Source of the DNA: Bacteroidota bacterium
GTDB lineage: Bacteria > Bacteroidota > Bacteroidia > Bacteroidales > UBA12077
Assembly: GCA_020444275.1 (NCBI GenBank)
Contig: JAHLLG010000003.1
Span: 1 to 64,000, forward strand
DNA: 64,000 nucleotides
Reading direction: 5' to 3'
In this document: in pieces, positions 50,832-60,455 of the stretch
Layout: each line of letters opens with the position of its first letter
How positions within the stretch are numbered: position 1 is the stretch's first letter
The notes under the pieces: generated by a model
What the model was told of the DNA's origin: nothing
The model's input: the letters and a program-made list of their open reading frames with translations, nothing else
Database searches by the model: none
Made by a program: the position numbers and the translations under genes

Positions 50832-51773
50832 TTAATTCTTGAAATACTCCAGTGATTTAAAAAACTGGTTAACCAGATCGTTTTGTTTCGCTTTGAAATA
50901 AGCAGCTTCATTCTGACTGGAATGTATGATATAATTTATATTATCTATTTTATAACAATTAATTTTTGTTATCTCAGCAGAGTCCTGATCAAGTAAAGTT
51001 AGAGAATATAATGGTTCTGTATCAGCAGTAAAATTATTATCAAACTGGTAACCATCTTCAAACTGCACATTCGAAATATATTTTAGAACCCGTCTGTGGT
51101 TAATTTCTCCTTGATTACTTGTCCATCGACCATCTTTTAATGTTAATGAATAACTGCTATCCGGATACGAAAAGTTGATGTGCTCTACTTCTTTGGTTTT
51201 AAATTGCGTGATTAGCTTATTTCTCCATTCATTAAGATTTCTATTCAGATGCTTTTGCAGTAAACCATCGGTTTGGTAAACAACCCAGCCATTGGCAAGT
51301 CTTAAATAAGTGTCTGTTTTTGCATCTTCAAGCAAAGGATTAGTAGCTTCTTCATAATTCGATTTGCCAATGATTAAATCTAGAATTGGTTTCTCGTCGG
51401 AATAAAAGAGTTTAATGTGAATACCATTTGATTCAGCAACCTGATATTTTTTCCAATCTTTTCGTTTACGGGTAATTACCTTCTTTTGCTGAATGTTTCG
51501 TATTTTATTCAGGTAGTTGGCCACAACCCTGATATCGGCTTTATATTCCTCATCTCCCTTCGTAACATGCCAGGTTTTATCGTCTTTTAAAACCATAATG
51601 GTTTGATCAGAACCGTGGAGGTTAACCTCAATTTTATTTACTTTACTTATGTTGATTTGATCAAAGTCATATCGCACAACTCTTCGCTTGGTTAGAAATA
51701 GGGTAAGTGATGTTGCAATAATTACTACAATAAGAAGAGAGATAATAAATTTAGGCTTAATCTTTTTGCTCAT
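50832..51773 (-). CDS. DUF4340 domain protein
   Basis: A 313-residue protein with an N-terminal membrane helix (about 8-26) and an extracytoplasmic part. Features such as YDFDQINISKVNKIEV (about 35-50), DKTWHVTKGDEEYKAD (about 65-80) and the repeated DGRW.SN segment near 210 resemble the DUF4340 family. In other bacteria it is often next to ABC-type gliding genes (gldF/G), but none are present here. Function unknown. Confidence 0.78.
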   Translation of the reverse strand: MSKKIKPKFIISLLIVVIIATSLTLFLTKRRVVRYDFDQINISKVNKIEVNLHGSDQTIMVLKDDKTWHVTKGDEEYKADIRVVANYLNKIRNIQQKKVITRKRKDWKKYQVAESNGIHIKLFYSDEKPILDLIIGKSNYEEATNPLLEDAKTDTYLRLANGWVVYQTDGLLQKHLNRNLNEWRNKLITQFKTKEVEHINFSYPDSSYSLTLKDGRWTSNQGEINHRRVLKYISNVQFEDGYQFDNNFTADTEPLYSLTLLDQDSAEITKINCYKIDNINYIIHSSQNEAAYFKAKQNDLVNQFFKSLEYFKN

Positions 51774-51930
51774 AATCCAATGATTTTAATTCATACTTTT
51801 AGCGTCACAATAATAGCTAATAATTAGTGAATATGCTATATTATGAAGTTCTAAAATTAAAAATGCTAATCGTTAAAAAGTGTTAAAGTTTTTCAAAGAG
51901 GGTTAAACTAAAAAATGATAGCTTAAACCA

Positions 51931-51963
51931 AACCCTGCCAGAGTTTCAAACTCTGACAGGGTT
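51931..51963. repeat. inverted repeat (AACCCTG palindrome)
   Basis: AACCCTGCCAGAGTTT pairs with AAACTCTGACAGGGTT with one mismatch. Such palindromes are scattered in many Bacteroidota genomes. It could also terminate a transcript, but no T run follows closely. Confidence 0.6.
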
Positions 51964-52012
51964 ATTCTTCTCAAAAATCTATAAAAAACAACTCAAAATC
52001 AAATTATTATTC

Positions 52013-52020
52013 TACCTTTG
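52013..52020 (+). promoter_or_regulatory. TACCTTTG -7 box
   Basis: Perfect TAnnTTTG, about 95 bases before the helicase ATG. It gives a long leader (about 90 bases) with a GTCTGTGCGACTTTTGGCG stretch and a strong AGGAGG-like site (AGGAGGAAAAC), suited to cold or structure-dependent control. Confidence 0.6.
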
Positions 52021-52114
52021 CGCCCTTATATTAATTAAAAAAAAGTGTTTTCCGGTGTCTGTGCGACTTTTGGCGAGTTGAGGGGGGATCAGAAAGCACA
52101 GGAGGAAAACAAAC

Positions 52115-53884
52115 ATGACAAAATTTGCCGATTTAGGTATCTCTCAAGATATCCTAAAAGGAATTAGTGAGCTAGGTTTTGAAGAAGCAATGCCTGTTCA
52201 ACAAGAAGTAATTCCAGTATTACTAGAAACAAACCAGGATATCGTTGCGCTAGCACAAACTGGAACTGGAAAAACAGCTGCATTCGGATTGCCTATTGTT
52301 CAGCAAATTACAATTAAGAACAAATATCCACAGGCTTTAATCTTATCTCCAACAAGAGAACTATGTGTTCAGATAGCCAAAGATCTGATGGCATATTCTA
52401 AACATGTTAATGGATTAAAAGTATTACCCGTTTATGGAGGAGCTGACATTAATGCTCAAATTCGTGGGTTACGTATGGGAGCGCATGTAATTGTAGCTAC
52501 TCCGGGTAGAATGCTCGATTTAATCAAAAGAAAAAATGCTGATATCACCAATGTTCAAACCGTTGTTCTGGACGAGGCTGACGAAATGCTAAACATGGGA
52601 TTTCGCGATGATTTGAATGATATTTTGGAATCGGTACCCGATGAACGCAGAACACTGCTTTTTTCAGCAACTATGCCTAAAGAAGTTGCTGCGATAGCTA
52701 AAAATTATATGTCAAAACCACAGGAAATAACCGTGGGTAAGAAGAATGCAGGTGCTGAAAGTGTAAAGCATTTGTTTTATCTAGTGCATGCAAGAGATAG
52801 ATATTTGGCTTTAAAAAGGATTGCCGATGTGAATCCTGATATTTACGCTATTGTTTTCTGTCGAACACGAATGGAAACGAAAGAAGTAGCTGAATGGTTA
52901 ATTAAAGATGGGTATAGTGCTGATGCTCTGCATGGTGATTTATCGCAGGCACAACGTGACCATGTGATGAGCCGTTTCCGCCATAAAAATATCCAGATGC
53001 TTGTGGCGACAGATGTTGCTGCACGTGGTTTGGATGTGAATGATTTATCGCACGTGATAAATTATAACTTACCTGATGATACGGAAGCATATACACACCG
53101 AAGTGGACGTACAGGTAGAGCTGGCAAAACAGGTGTTTCAGTTGCTATTGTTCATCTTCGCGAAAAGTATAGAATTAAGGATATTGAGAAAAAAATCAAT
53201 AAAAAATTCGAGAAAGCAGATATCCCTACTGGAAAAGAAGTGTGCAAAAAGCAACTCTTCAATTTAGTGGACAAGATGGAACATGTTGAGATAGATCATG
53301 AAGAGATAAACGGTTTCTTACCAGAGATATATAAAAAATTGGAATGGCTGGATAAAGAAGATCTGATTAAACGCTTTGTTTCATTAGAATTTAATCGATT
53401 CTTAGATTATTATAAAAACGCTCCGGATTTAAATGTTCCAGATGAAAAAGATTTTAAGCAGCAAGGAAGAGACAAAGGTAAGCGCAGAGGAAGTGATGAT
53501 AATTATAAACGTTTGTTTATAAATGTAGGTAAGAATCATGGATTAAACGCTCAGCGTTTAATGGGTTTGGTGAATGAATCTACCAGAGATAGAAACATTC
53601 CTATTGGAAAGATTGATATTATGAAATCATTCTCATTTTTTGAGATTGATCAGCAATATACAGATAAAGTGCTGGGGGGATTAAATGGTTATAGCTTCGA
53701 AGGTGTAAAAGTAAATTCTGAGGTTGCTAAAGAAAGACCTTCCGGAGGTGGTGATCGCGGAGGAAACAGAGATAAAGGTAGACGATCTTCGGGTGCAAGA
53801 AGTGAGGGCCGATCATACGACCGTTCCAAGAAAAAATCAGGAGGTAAATCTGATTCTGGAAAACGATCCAGGAGAAGAAGATAA
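52115..53884 (+). CDS. deaD: DEAD-box RNA helicase (CsdA/DeaD type)
   Basis: A 589-residue helicase. Q motif and walker A AQTGTGKTAAFG (about residues 49-60), PTRELCVQIA, TPGRM, DEAD in VLDEADEM (about 151-158), SATM, and the second core with VATDVAARGLDV and HRSGRTGRAG. The C-terminus (about 450-545) has an RNA-binding domain of the DbpA type (LFINVGKNHGLN, RLMGLVNES, IGKIDIMKSFSFFEI) and a Gly/Arg/Ser-rich tail. It unwinds RNA in ribosome assembly and decay. Followed by a terminator. Confidence 0.95.
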   Translation: MTKFADLGISQDILKGISELGFEEAMPVQQEVIPVLLETNQDIVALAQTGTGKTAAFGLPIVQQITIKNKYPQALILSPTRELCVQIAKDLMAYSKHVNGLKVLPVYGGADINAQIRGLRMGAHVIVATPGRMLDLIKRKNADITNVQTVVLDEADEMLNMGFRDDLNDILESVPDERRTLLFSATMPKEVAAIAKNYMSKPQEITVGKKNAGAESVKHLFYLVHARDRYLALKRIADVNPDIYAIVFCRTRMETKEVAEWLIKDGYSADALHGDLSQAQRDHVMSRFRHKNIQMLVATDVAARGLDVNDLSHVINYNLPDDTEAYTHRSGRTGRAGKTGVSVAIVHLREKYRIKDIEKKINKKFEKADIPTGKEVCKKQLFNLVDKMEHVEIDHEEINGFLPEIYKKLEWLDKEDLIKRFVSLEFNRFLDYYKNAPDLNVPDEKDFKQQGRDKGKRRGSDDNYKRLFINVGKNHGLNAQRLMGLVNESTRDRNIPIGKIDIMKSFSFFEIDQQYTDKVLGGLNGYSFEGVKVNSEVAKERPSGGGDRGGNRDKGRRSSGARSEGRSYDRSKKKSGGKSDSGKRSRRRR

Positions 53885-53895
53885 ATAAATTAAAG

Positions 53896-53930
53896 AAAAT
53901 ACTGTTTATTTATTTGCGCAGTATTTTTTT
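53896..53930 (+). terminator. rho-independent terminator
   Basis: AAAATACTG pairs with CAGTATTTT around a 14-base loop, then a T run. It ends the helicase transcript. Confidence 0.78.
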
Positions 53931-53944
53931 TATTGTATTTTTAC

Positions 53945-54084
53945 AAACCGAACGTTCGGTTTTAAGTCTGAAGGATGCAAAGCAGAATTTTAATCTTTAC
54001 TTTATTTCTATTTTGGTTCGGTAATTTTCAATAGGGTATAAGAATAGAATTATTCTAAAATCGCATCCTTCAAGACTTTTAAAG
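53945..54084. repeat. palindrome plus about 20-bp inverted repeat
   Basis: At 53945-53962 is the perfect palindrome AAACCGAACGTTCGGTTT. It is followed by TTTTAAGTCTGAAGGATGC (about 53960-53978), whose inverted copy is GCATCCTTCAAGACTTTTAA (54063-54082). The ends thus pair over 20 bases with small bulges and enclose about 85 bases. It could be a small mobile element, or a regulator site joined to a stem. No gene is inside. Confidence 0.6.
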
Positions 54085-54097
54085 TTAGTTTGTTTCT

Positions 54098-54364
54098 ATG
54101 AAAATTGTTGAAGTTATAGTAAGAAAGCTTTTAGCTGATTTTGTTCCTGATATTGATAAAATTAATCCATCAGATAATGTTTATCATGATTTAAGTTTGT
54201 CTGAAAACGATATGAACATAATCAGACAACGATTACAACTTATATTCAATGTAATTATTCCACAAGATCTTTTCCTTTCGCAATCTACGTATATGCAACT
54301 ATGCACGTTCATTAATGATGTTTATAAGCAGGGAGCAAATATTGAAAACATAAAATGTAGTTGA
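54098..54364 (+). CDS. acyl-carrier-protein-like, no attachment Ser
   Basis: An 88-residue protein with an acyl carrier-like layout: a helix, [20 protein letters not shown] (about residues 28-47) at the place of DLGLDSLD, then [10 protein letters not shown] where FGIEIPDE is usual. The Ser that carries phosphopantetheine is replaced by Glu (SEND), so it cannot hold acyl groups in the usual way. It may be a structural or regulatory relative of ACP. Such shortened relatives exist in Bacteroidota; no synthase gene is nearby. Confidence 0.6.
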   Translation: MKIVEVIVRKLLADFVPDIDKINPSDNVYHDLSLSENDMNIIRQRLQLIFNVIIPQDLFLSQSTYMQLCTFINDVYKQGANIENIKCS

Positions 54365-54446
54365 GTATTCATTTCTAATCGCACCTAATTTCTTCATCAT
54401 ACTATTCGATATTTTTCTACATTTACATGATCAAATAATATTAGCT

Positions 54447-54908
54447 ATGGGAAAGATTAAAACAATAGCATTAGTTGCACACGATAACCGAAAAGCAGAT
54501 TTAATTGAGTGGGTTGAGTGGAACAAAGATAAACTTGATGGCAAACACTTAGTTTGTACCGGAACAACAGGAAAATTGGTTGAAGAAGCTTTGTTAAAAC
54601 ACTTTAACGACTCAGGAAGGTTGAATATAAAAAAGCTTCGATCAGGTCCATTAGGAGGCGATCAACAGCTTGGAGCCTTAATCAGTGAAGGGAAAATTGA
54701 TATGTTCATTTTTCTTTGGGATCCTATGCAACCTCAACCCCACGATGTTGATGTAAAAGCATTGCTGAGGATAGCTACATTATATAACATTCCCACAGCA
54801 TGCAACAGGTCATCTGCTGATTTTTTAATTTCATCTATGTTAATGGATCAGAAGTATGAGCGAAAAGTAAAAGATTATTCATCGTATATTAATAGAGAAG
54901 TAAAATAA
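54447..54908 (+). CDS. mgsA: methylglyoxal synthase
   Basis: A 153-residue enzyme that turns dihydroxyacetone phosphate into methylglyoxal and phosphate. Family motifs: [12 protein letters not shown] (about residues 8-19), TGTTGKL (about 38-44), [12 protein letters not shown] (about 65-76) and [20 protein letters not shown] (about 90-109), with [11 protein letters not shown] (about 116-126). It is a bypass of lower glycolysis under phosphate limitation. Normal length. It converges on rsmI with a 13-base gap. Confidence 0.95.
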   Translation: MGKIKTIALVAHDNRKADLIEWVEWNKDKLDGKHLVCTGTTGKLVEEALLKHFNDSGRLNIKKLRSGPLGGDQQLGALISEGKIDMFIFLWDPMQPQPHDVDVKALLRIATLYNIPTACNRSSADFLISSMLMDQKYERKVKDYSSYINREVK

Positions 54909-54921
54909 TTCCTGGAACCAT

Positions 54922-55593
54922 TTATCTATTCCCTTCAACAATTAACACAATTTCGCCTTTAACGGTCGATTTGCTGTAGTATTCGATGAGCTCTTTTAAC
55001 GTTCCTCTCACGTTTTCTTCGTGAATTTTAGTTAACTCTCTCGAAACAGATGCGTTTCTTTCTTCACCTAAAACTTCAGCCAACTGGGTAAGTGTTTTTA
55101 CCAGTCGGTAAGGCGATTCGTAAAAAACCATCGTCTTTTGTTCCGATGCAAGTTCCTGAATACGCTTTTGTCTTCCTTTTTTCTGGGGAAGAAAACCTTC
55201 AAACGAAAAGCGGTCGTTTGGTAATCCGGAATTTACCAATGCAGGAATAAAAGCAGTTGGGCCGGGTAAAGTTTCTATTTCTATGTCATTTTCAATACAA
55301 GCACGGGCAATCAAAAATCCCGGATCAGAAATGGCCGGCGTTCCGGCATCCGAAACCAGAGCAATGGTTTCACCTCCTTTTATACGTTCTATTAACGATG
55401 GTAAGGCTTTATGCTCATTAAATTTATGATGAGCAAACATAGGTTTTTCTATCTCGAAATGCCTAAGTAAGTTTCCTGTTTTGCGGGTATCTTCTGCCAA
55501 AATAATATCAACCTCTTTTAAAATGCGGATAGCACGAAGTGTCATATCCTCTAAATTTCCAATAGGCGTAGGAACTAAATATAATTTACTCAT
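54922..55593 (-). CDS. rsmI: 16S rRNA 2'-O-methyltransferase RsmI
   Basis: I start at 55593 (MSKLYLVPTPIGN), giving 223 residues; the extra Met seven codons earlier is less likely. Family motifs are LYLVPTPIGNLEDMTLRAI (about 3-21), AEDTRKTGNLL, ALVSDAGTPAISDPGF (about 78-93), GPTAFIPALVNSGLP and FYESPYRL (about 152-159). It adds methyl to the ribose of C1402 of 16S rRNA. The start region abuts the stop of the preceding gene (55601). Confidence 0.95.
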   Translation of the reverse strand: MSKLYLVPTPIGNLEDMTLRAIRILKEVDIILAEDTRKTGNLLRHFEIEKPMFAHHKFNEHKALPSLIERIKGGETIALVSDAGTPAISDPGFLIARACIENDIEIETLPGPTAFIPALVNSGLPNDRFSFEGFLPQKKGRQKRIQELASEQKTMVFYESPYRLVKTLTQLAEVLGEERNASVSRELTKIHEENVRGTLKELIEYYSKSTVKGEIVLIVEGNR

Positions 55594-55600
55594 GATGATA

Positions 55601-56374
55601 TTATTTAGCAGCAAATTTTCTTCTTACCAACTCTTTTAATCGCTCAAAATTCGGATCTTCATTATCCCAATCGAAATTTTCATTTAAATATTCAACCGCG
55701 TTTTCGAAGGTATCAAAGTTGTTTAAAATCTGAATGGTTTCGTGATATTGATCTTTATTATTATGAAATAGTTCACGGATAAAAATGAATTTATCGTTCA
55801 ATCCAATAGCCGAATTGATATCGGGTATAGGCTTCGACTGCATTTTCGATGATACATCTTTTTTCATATTTTTCTTTGCAATATCATCGTGCACAAACTT
55901 TTTCGAATGAAATTTATCTGCAACAATCTCCGGTGATGTTTCATGTTTATTCTCCGATTGACCTTCTGGTTCAGTTGAAGTTTCATCATCTGATTCTGTT
56001 TCCTCTCTTTCCTGACCAGTTTCAATAATAAATTCAGGTTCCTTTTTTGATTCTTCTTTTTCAATCTCCTCAAGGCGCTGCTCTTCACTTTTTTGATTGG
56101 TATCAGGCTCTTTTGCAGGCTTCACTTCTTTCGGTTGCTCCTTAGTTTGCTTTTTTTGTTCAACAGTTGTTGATATTTCTTCTGTTTGATTTTCAACACG
56201 GTAGGAGTCTTGTCCTTTAAGTTTTAGCAATAACTCATAAAGATTTCTTACTTTTGAAAGTGAAAGGTCAATATCTAATGGATGAATTTGTTCCGATTGC
56301 TCAAACCTGTTGGTCATTGAGTATATATCTTGAATATCTGAAATAAGATTTTTAATCAACTCTTTTTTATTCAT
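55601..56374 (-). CDS. hypothetical, acidic linker plus conserved C-terminal domain
   Basis: I set the start at 56374 (MNKKELIKNLISDIQ), giving 257 residues; a longer frame running into tdk is an artefact. The N-terminus is helical, the middle (about 75-165) is a long Glu/Lys/Ser/Gln-rich disordered stretch, and the C-terminus has DINSAIGLNDKFIFIRELFHN and YLNENFDWDNE (about 185-245). This C-terminal block is found in many Bacteroidota proteins of unknown role. It faces tdk with 58 bases between starts, on the opposite strand. Confidence 0.78.
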   Translation of the reverse strand: MNKKELIKNLISDIQDIYSMTNRFEQSEQIHPLDIDLSLSKVRNLYELLLKLKGQDSYRVENQTEEISTTVEQKKQTKEQPKEVKPAKEPDTNQKSEEQRLEEIEKEESKKEPEFIIETGQEREETESDDETSTEPEGQSENKHETSPEIVADKFHSKKFVHDDIAKKNMKKDVSSKMQSKPIPDINSAIGLNDKFIFIRELFHNNKDQYHETIQILNNFDTFENAVEYLNENFDWDNEDPNFERLKELVRRKFAAK

Positions 56375-56432
56375 AGTATTGATAATATTTATATTGCAAA
56401 AATAACGATAATAGTTTACAATTTGGTATAAG

Positions 56433-57020
56433 ATGTTTTTCGAAGGTACAAATAAAAAAGCCAAAAACAGAGGATGGGTTGAGGTTATATGCGGTTCCAT
56501 GTTCTCGGGTAAAACCGAAGAATTAATACGAAGACTAAAACGTGCAGAATATGCTAAACTTAAGGTGGAAATTTTTAAACCATTAATTGATACCAGATAT
56601 TCAGAAGAGGAAGTGGTTTCGCACGATGAAACTTCTATTCGATCTACCCCGGTAGAATCATCAGGAAACATCTTGCTGCTTGCTGGTAATGTTGATGTAA
56701 TAGGTATTGACGAAGCGCAATTTTTCGACAAAAATTTGGTAGATGTTTGCAATAAATTGGCTAACGATGGAATTCGTGTAATTGTTGCAGGTTTGGATAT
56801 GGATTACCTTGGAAAACCTTTTGGCCCCATACCGGCATTAATGGCCGAAGCCGAATATGTTACCAAAGTACATGCTATCTGCATGCAATGTGGTAATTTG
56901 GCCCAATATTCACATCGAATTGCCGATAGTGATAAACTTGTTCTTTTAGGTGAAACCAATGAGTATGAGCCACTATGCCGTGTGTGTTTTAACAAAGTGA
57001 TGACCAAAGATAATTCATGA
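56433..57020 (+). CDS. tdk: thymidine kinase (type II)
   Basis: A 195-residue kinase that makes dTMP from thymidine and ATP in the salvage path. P-loop [15 protein letters not shown] (about residues 22-36), Asp/Glu in GIDEAQFF (about 91-98), and a zinc-binding lasso with CMQCGN (about 150-155) and CRVCFN (about 183-188). Length normal. It overlaps murF-alr by four bases (ATGA), indicating a shared transcript. Confidence 0.95.
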   Translation: MFFEGTNKKAKNRGWVEVICGSMFSGKTEELIRRLKRAEYAKLKVEIFKPLIDTRYSEEEVVSHDETSIRSTPVESSGNILLLAGNVDVIGIDEAQFFDKNLVDVCNKLANDGIRVIVAGLDMDYLGKPFGPIPALMAEAEYVTKVHAICMQCGNLAQYSHRIADSDKLVLLGETNEYEPLCRVCFNKVMTKDNS

Positions 57021-59479
57021 TTTATAAAGTTTCACAAATAGAAGAAATAATAGGTGCAAAATGGGTTGGTAAAACCGATGGTGATATTAATACTGTTTTA
57101 ATTGATAGCCGAAATATCATATCATCACCTAATACGCTTTTTTTTGCTATTCGTGGGCAGCGGCATGATGGACATAAATTTATTGATGATCTGTATAATC
57201 GTGGAATTGTAAATTTTGTTGTTGAGTTTTTACCCGATAATCATTTTAGTTTTCCCAAGGCAAACTTTTTAATTGTAAACAATACACTTGATGCTTTACA
57301 AAAGTTGGCAGTGTATCACAGGCAAAGCTTTTCTTATCCGGTTATCGGTGTTACGGGAAGTAACGGAAAAACTATAGTTAAAGAGTGGTTATTTCATCTG
57401 CTTCAGGATAAAAAGCAGTTGGTACGAAATCCGAAAAGTTACAATTCGCAGGTTGGAGTACCTTTATCCGTATTGTTAATGGATTCTAAATCTGACATGG
57501 CCGTTTTTGAGGCCGGTATTTCATTACCGGGCGAAATGGAGAGGTTGCAACAAATTATTCAACCGAACATTGGATTAATTACCAATATAGGTGAACCACA
57601 TCAGGAGAATTTTACAGATTATACGCAAAAAGCAAGAGAAAAATTAAAGCTGTTCAGTGGTTCGGATATCGTTGTGTACTCCAAAGATCAGGAAATTATT
57701 CATAATCTTATACAGAATGATCCTGAATTATCGAAGAAGCAACTGTTCTCCTGGTCAAGAAATAGTGGAGCTGAACTAAATGTAAAAACAAAGCAGGTAG
57801 ATTTTAACAGAACACAAATCGATTTTCAATATAAAAAACAAAAAGAAAGTATTATCATTCCTTTTACGGATAAGGCTTCGGTTGAGGATGCAATTCATGC
57901 TTTAGCTCTAATCTGTGCCATGAATTATGATCCTGTTGCTTTTAAACATAAATTTGAACTCTTGCCACCCGTTGCCATGCGCATGGAGTTAAAAAAAGGA
58001 ATCAATAATTGCACGATTATTAATGATAGTTATAACTCCGACTTAAATTCGTTATCCATAGCACTGAACTATCTCGATCAGCAAAATCAGCATAAGCTTA
58101 AAACGGTTATTCTTTCGGATATCCTTCAGAGTGGAAAATCCGATGAAGAGCTGTATAAAGAAGTTGCAATACTCCTCAAAAAATTCAAGGTCGATAAGGT
58201 AATCGGAATCGGCAAGTCCATCTCAAAGCAAGCCGATCAGTTTAATCAGGATACTTTATTTTATAATACCACGGAGGAATTTCTAACGGATTTTATTAAA
58301 GATGCCTATGTAGACCAGGCAATCTTGTTAAAAGGTTCTCGTGATTTTTCTTTTGAGAAGATATCAATACTGCTTGAAGAAAAAGCACACCGTACGGTTT
58401 TGGAGATTAATCTAAATGCCCTGGTTCATAATTTGAATTATTTTCGGGCAAAACTGAAGCCGGAAACTAAAATTATGGCTATGGTAAAAGCATTGTCGTA
58501 TGGAAGTGGAACGTTTGAGATTGCCAATATTTTACAATATCAACGTGTTGATTATTTGGGTGTGGCTTTTGCCGACGAAGGTGTCGCACTGCGAGAGGCA
58601 GGAATAAAAACTCCAATAATTGTGATGAATCCGGAGCAGAATAGTTTCGATCTTATGTTAAAGCATAAGTTGGAACCTGAAATCTATAATTTTAAGGTAT
58701 TAGAAGAGTTTAAAAACCAAGTTGAAAAAGGGAAATTTAAAAAGTATCCGATTCATATTAAGATCGATACAGGAATGAATCGTTTGGGTTTTGTTTCTCA
58801 TGAAATACCGAAACTCATTGAACAGCTTAAAGAATCAAAAGAGCTTACCATATCATCTGTGTTTTCTCATTTGGCAGCAAGTGATGAGGAAGTGCATGAT
58901 CGTTTTACAAAACAGCAGATTAAGTGCTTTGATGAACTAAGTACGCAGATTAAAAAAAGTTTTAAAAATCCGATTATAAGGCATATTTCTAATTCTGCAG
59001 GAATTGAGCGATTTCCTGAAGCGCAATTCGACATGGTGCGATTGGGTATAGGTTTATATGGTGTTTCGGCAACTAATCAAGATGAGCTGGCTGTGGTAAG
59101 TACCTTAAAAAGTACAGTAATACAGGTTAAGCAGGTTACGAAAGGTGCAACAGTTGGTTATAACAGGCAAGGCAAAGCCGATAAAGATATGACTATTGCT
59201 ATTGTACCGGTTGGATATGCCGACGGATTAAACCGGAAATTAAGCAATGGTAATGGCAAATTGTATATCAACGGATTTTTGGTTCCAATCATTGGTAACA
59301 TTTGTATGGATATGTGCATGGTAGATATAACAGGTTGCAACATTCATGAAGGCGACGAAGTTATTGTTTTCGGTAAGGAACAGTCGGTAACAGAACTTGC
59401 CAACACATTGGGTACTATTCCTTACGAAATATTTACAAGTGTTTCGTCGAGAGTAAAGCGCGTATATTTCCAAGAGTAA
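57017..59479 (+). CDS. murF-alr: bifunctional MurF ligase / alanine racemase
   Basis: An 820-residue fusion, usual in Bacteroidota. Residues about 1-455 are a Mur ligase with [13 protein letters not shown] (about 113-125) and [10 protein letters not shown] (about 337-346): it adds D-Ala-D-Ala to the UDP-MurNAc tripeptide. Residues about 460-820 are the PLP alanine racemase: the PLP Lys is in [10 protein letters not shown] (about 488-497), plus GYNRQG and VGYADGLNR, making D-Ala. The PLP motif differs from the usual KANAYGHG but keeps Lys and the tail of the loop. The fused pair channels D-Ala into wall synthesis. Co-transcribed with tdk. Confidence 0.94.
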   Translation: MIYKVSQIEEIIGAKWVGKTDGDINTVLIDSRNIISSPNTLFFAIRGQRHDGHKFIDDLYNRGIVNFVVEFLPDNHFSFPKANFLIVNNTLDALQKLAVYHRQSFSYPVIGVTGSNGKTIVKEWLFHLLQDKKQLVRNPKSYNSQVGVPLSVLLMDSKSDMAVFEAGISLPGEMERLQQIIQPNIGLITNIGEPHQENFTDYTQKAREKLKLFSGSDIVVYSKDQEIIHNLIQNDPELSKKQLFSWSRNSGAELNVKTKQVDFNRTQIDFQYKKQKESIIIPFTDKASVEDAIHALALICAMNYDPVAFKHKFELLPPVAMRMELKKGINNCTIINDSYNSDLNSLSIALNYLDQQNQHKLKTVILSDILQSGKSDEELYKEVAILLKKFKVDKVIGIGKSISKQADQFNQDTLFYNTTEEFLTDFIKDAYVDQAILLKGSRDFSFEKISILLEEKAHRTVLEINLNALVHNLNYFRAKLKPETKIMAMVKALSYGSGTFEIANILQYQRVDYLGVAFADEGVALREAGIKTPIIVMNPEQNSFDLMLKHKLEPEIYNFKVLEEFKNQVEKGKFKKYPIHIKIDTGMNRLGFVSHEIPKLIEQLKESKELTISSVFSHLAASDEEVHDRFTKQQIKCFDELSTQIKKSFKNPIIRHISNSAGIERFPEAQFDMVRLGIGLYGVSATNQDELAVVSTLKSTVIQVKQVTKGATVGYNRQGKADKDMTIAIVPVGYADGLNRKLSNGNGKLYINGFLVPIIGNICMDMCMVDITGCNIHEGDEVIVFGKEQSVTELANTLGTIPYEIFTSVSSRVKRVYFQE

Positions 59480-60406
59480 TTATTCTTCAAGTTTATATTC
59501 AATAAACATGGTTTTAATGGGAGTGGGGGTGCAATTTTTTGATCCTCGTCGATTATCACTAACCAAATAGATTATATCACCCGTTTTATAAATACCTTCC
59601 AGGTTTGAAACATATTCACAACGATTCTTAATTATACTATCATTTAATGTTTCATCGATATGTTCCAGAATTGGTTGTTTCGGGAAACCATTTTTATTAA
59701 TCGATATTTCATCCACATAGCATTTTGCAGTTTCCGGAGTATCGTGATTATAGAAAGAACGTAAGCCATATAAAATATCATCATCCTGATCGTAATATAT
59801 GTCCGAATATCTCCAATGGTTATTTGCATGATTTATCGTGAATTTATGCTGCTGTTCAAGGAATCCGTCGGCACTAATTTTTAGTGTATATATTTCCGAT
59901 TGCTTATTGCCGTTACGTTCGCGTAAAATATAAATTAGTTTTTGAGCCGGATTTACAGCTATGCCTTCCATCCCAAGGCTACGATGAAATTCTGAAAGGT
60001 CTAAATCGGTTTCAAGTTTCTTAATGCTATTATTTTTCAGGTTGTATGAATAGATAGTTGTGTTTCCTTCATCAACAAGCAGAAGGTTTTGGTTATACCA
60101 GGTCATACCTTCCATCTCTATTTTACGGATATCTATTTCGTTATCAGGGTTGAGTGTATTGAAATTTTGAATAGGTTCTGTCAGATCAATTGTGGAAATC
60201 AAATGGTAATCCAACTGATTTACAACTAAAATTACGTTTTCGCGTTCTGAAACAAAATACAGTGTATCGTTATTGCCGACCATTCCTGAGATTTCATATT
60301 CTGTATTAAATACGTCAGGAAGTTCTATAAAACGGATGGTATGCTGTTGCGCCTGGATTGAAAAAATTGTTGCGAGATAGATACAAAGAATAAGGAATGT
60401 TTTCAT
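59480..60406 (-). CDS. secreted SdiA-regulated/phytase-like propeller protein
   Basis: A 308-residue exported protein with a signal peptide (cleaved near 19, QAQ). The beta-propeller pattern fits the esterase-like phytase/SdiA-regulated group: ISGMVGNNDTLYFVSE (about residues 39-54), MEGMTWYNQNLLLVDEGN (about 98-115), LGMEGIAVNP (about 144-153) and SNLEGIYKTGDIIYLVSDNR (about 266-285). Function unknown. Its stop meets the murF-alr stop directly, so they converge with no gap. Confidence 0.8.
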   Translation of the reverse strand: MKTFLILCIYLATIFSIQAQQHTIRFIELPDVFNTEYEISGMVGNNDTLYFVSERENVILVVNQLDYHLISTIDLTEPIQNFNTLNPDNEIDIRKIEMEGMTWYNQNLLLVDEGNTTIYSYNLKNNSIKKLETDLDLSEFHRSLGMEGIAVNPAQKLIYILRERNGNKQSEIYTLKISADGFLEQQHKFTINHANNHWRYSDIYYDQDDDILYGLRSFYNHDTPETAKCYVDEISINKNGFPKQPILEHIDETLNDSIIKNRCEYVSNLEGIYKTGDIIYLVSDNRRGSKNCTPTPIKTMFIEYKLEE

Positions 60407-60455
60407 CGCTTTGATTATTTACAGTATTATTGATGATGATGAAGATAATTAATAA

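Noticed and set aside
56375-56752. Longer N-terminus of the acidic hypothetical protein at 55601-56374
   Set aside because: It runs antisense through tdk; the ATG at 56374 gives a normal helical start.
57017-59479. Assembly error joining murF and alr
   Set aside because: The frame is continuous and the fusion is common in Bacteroidota.
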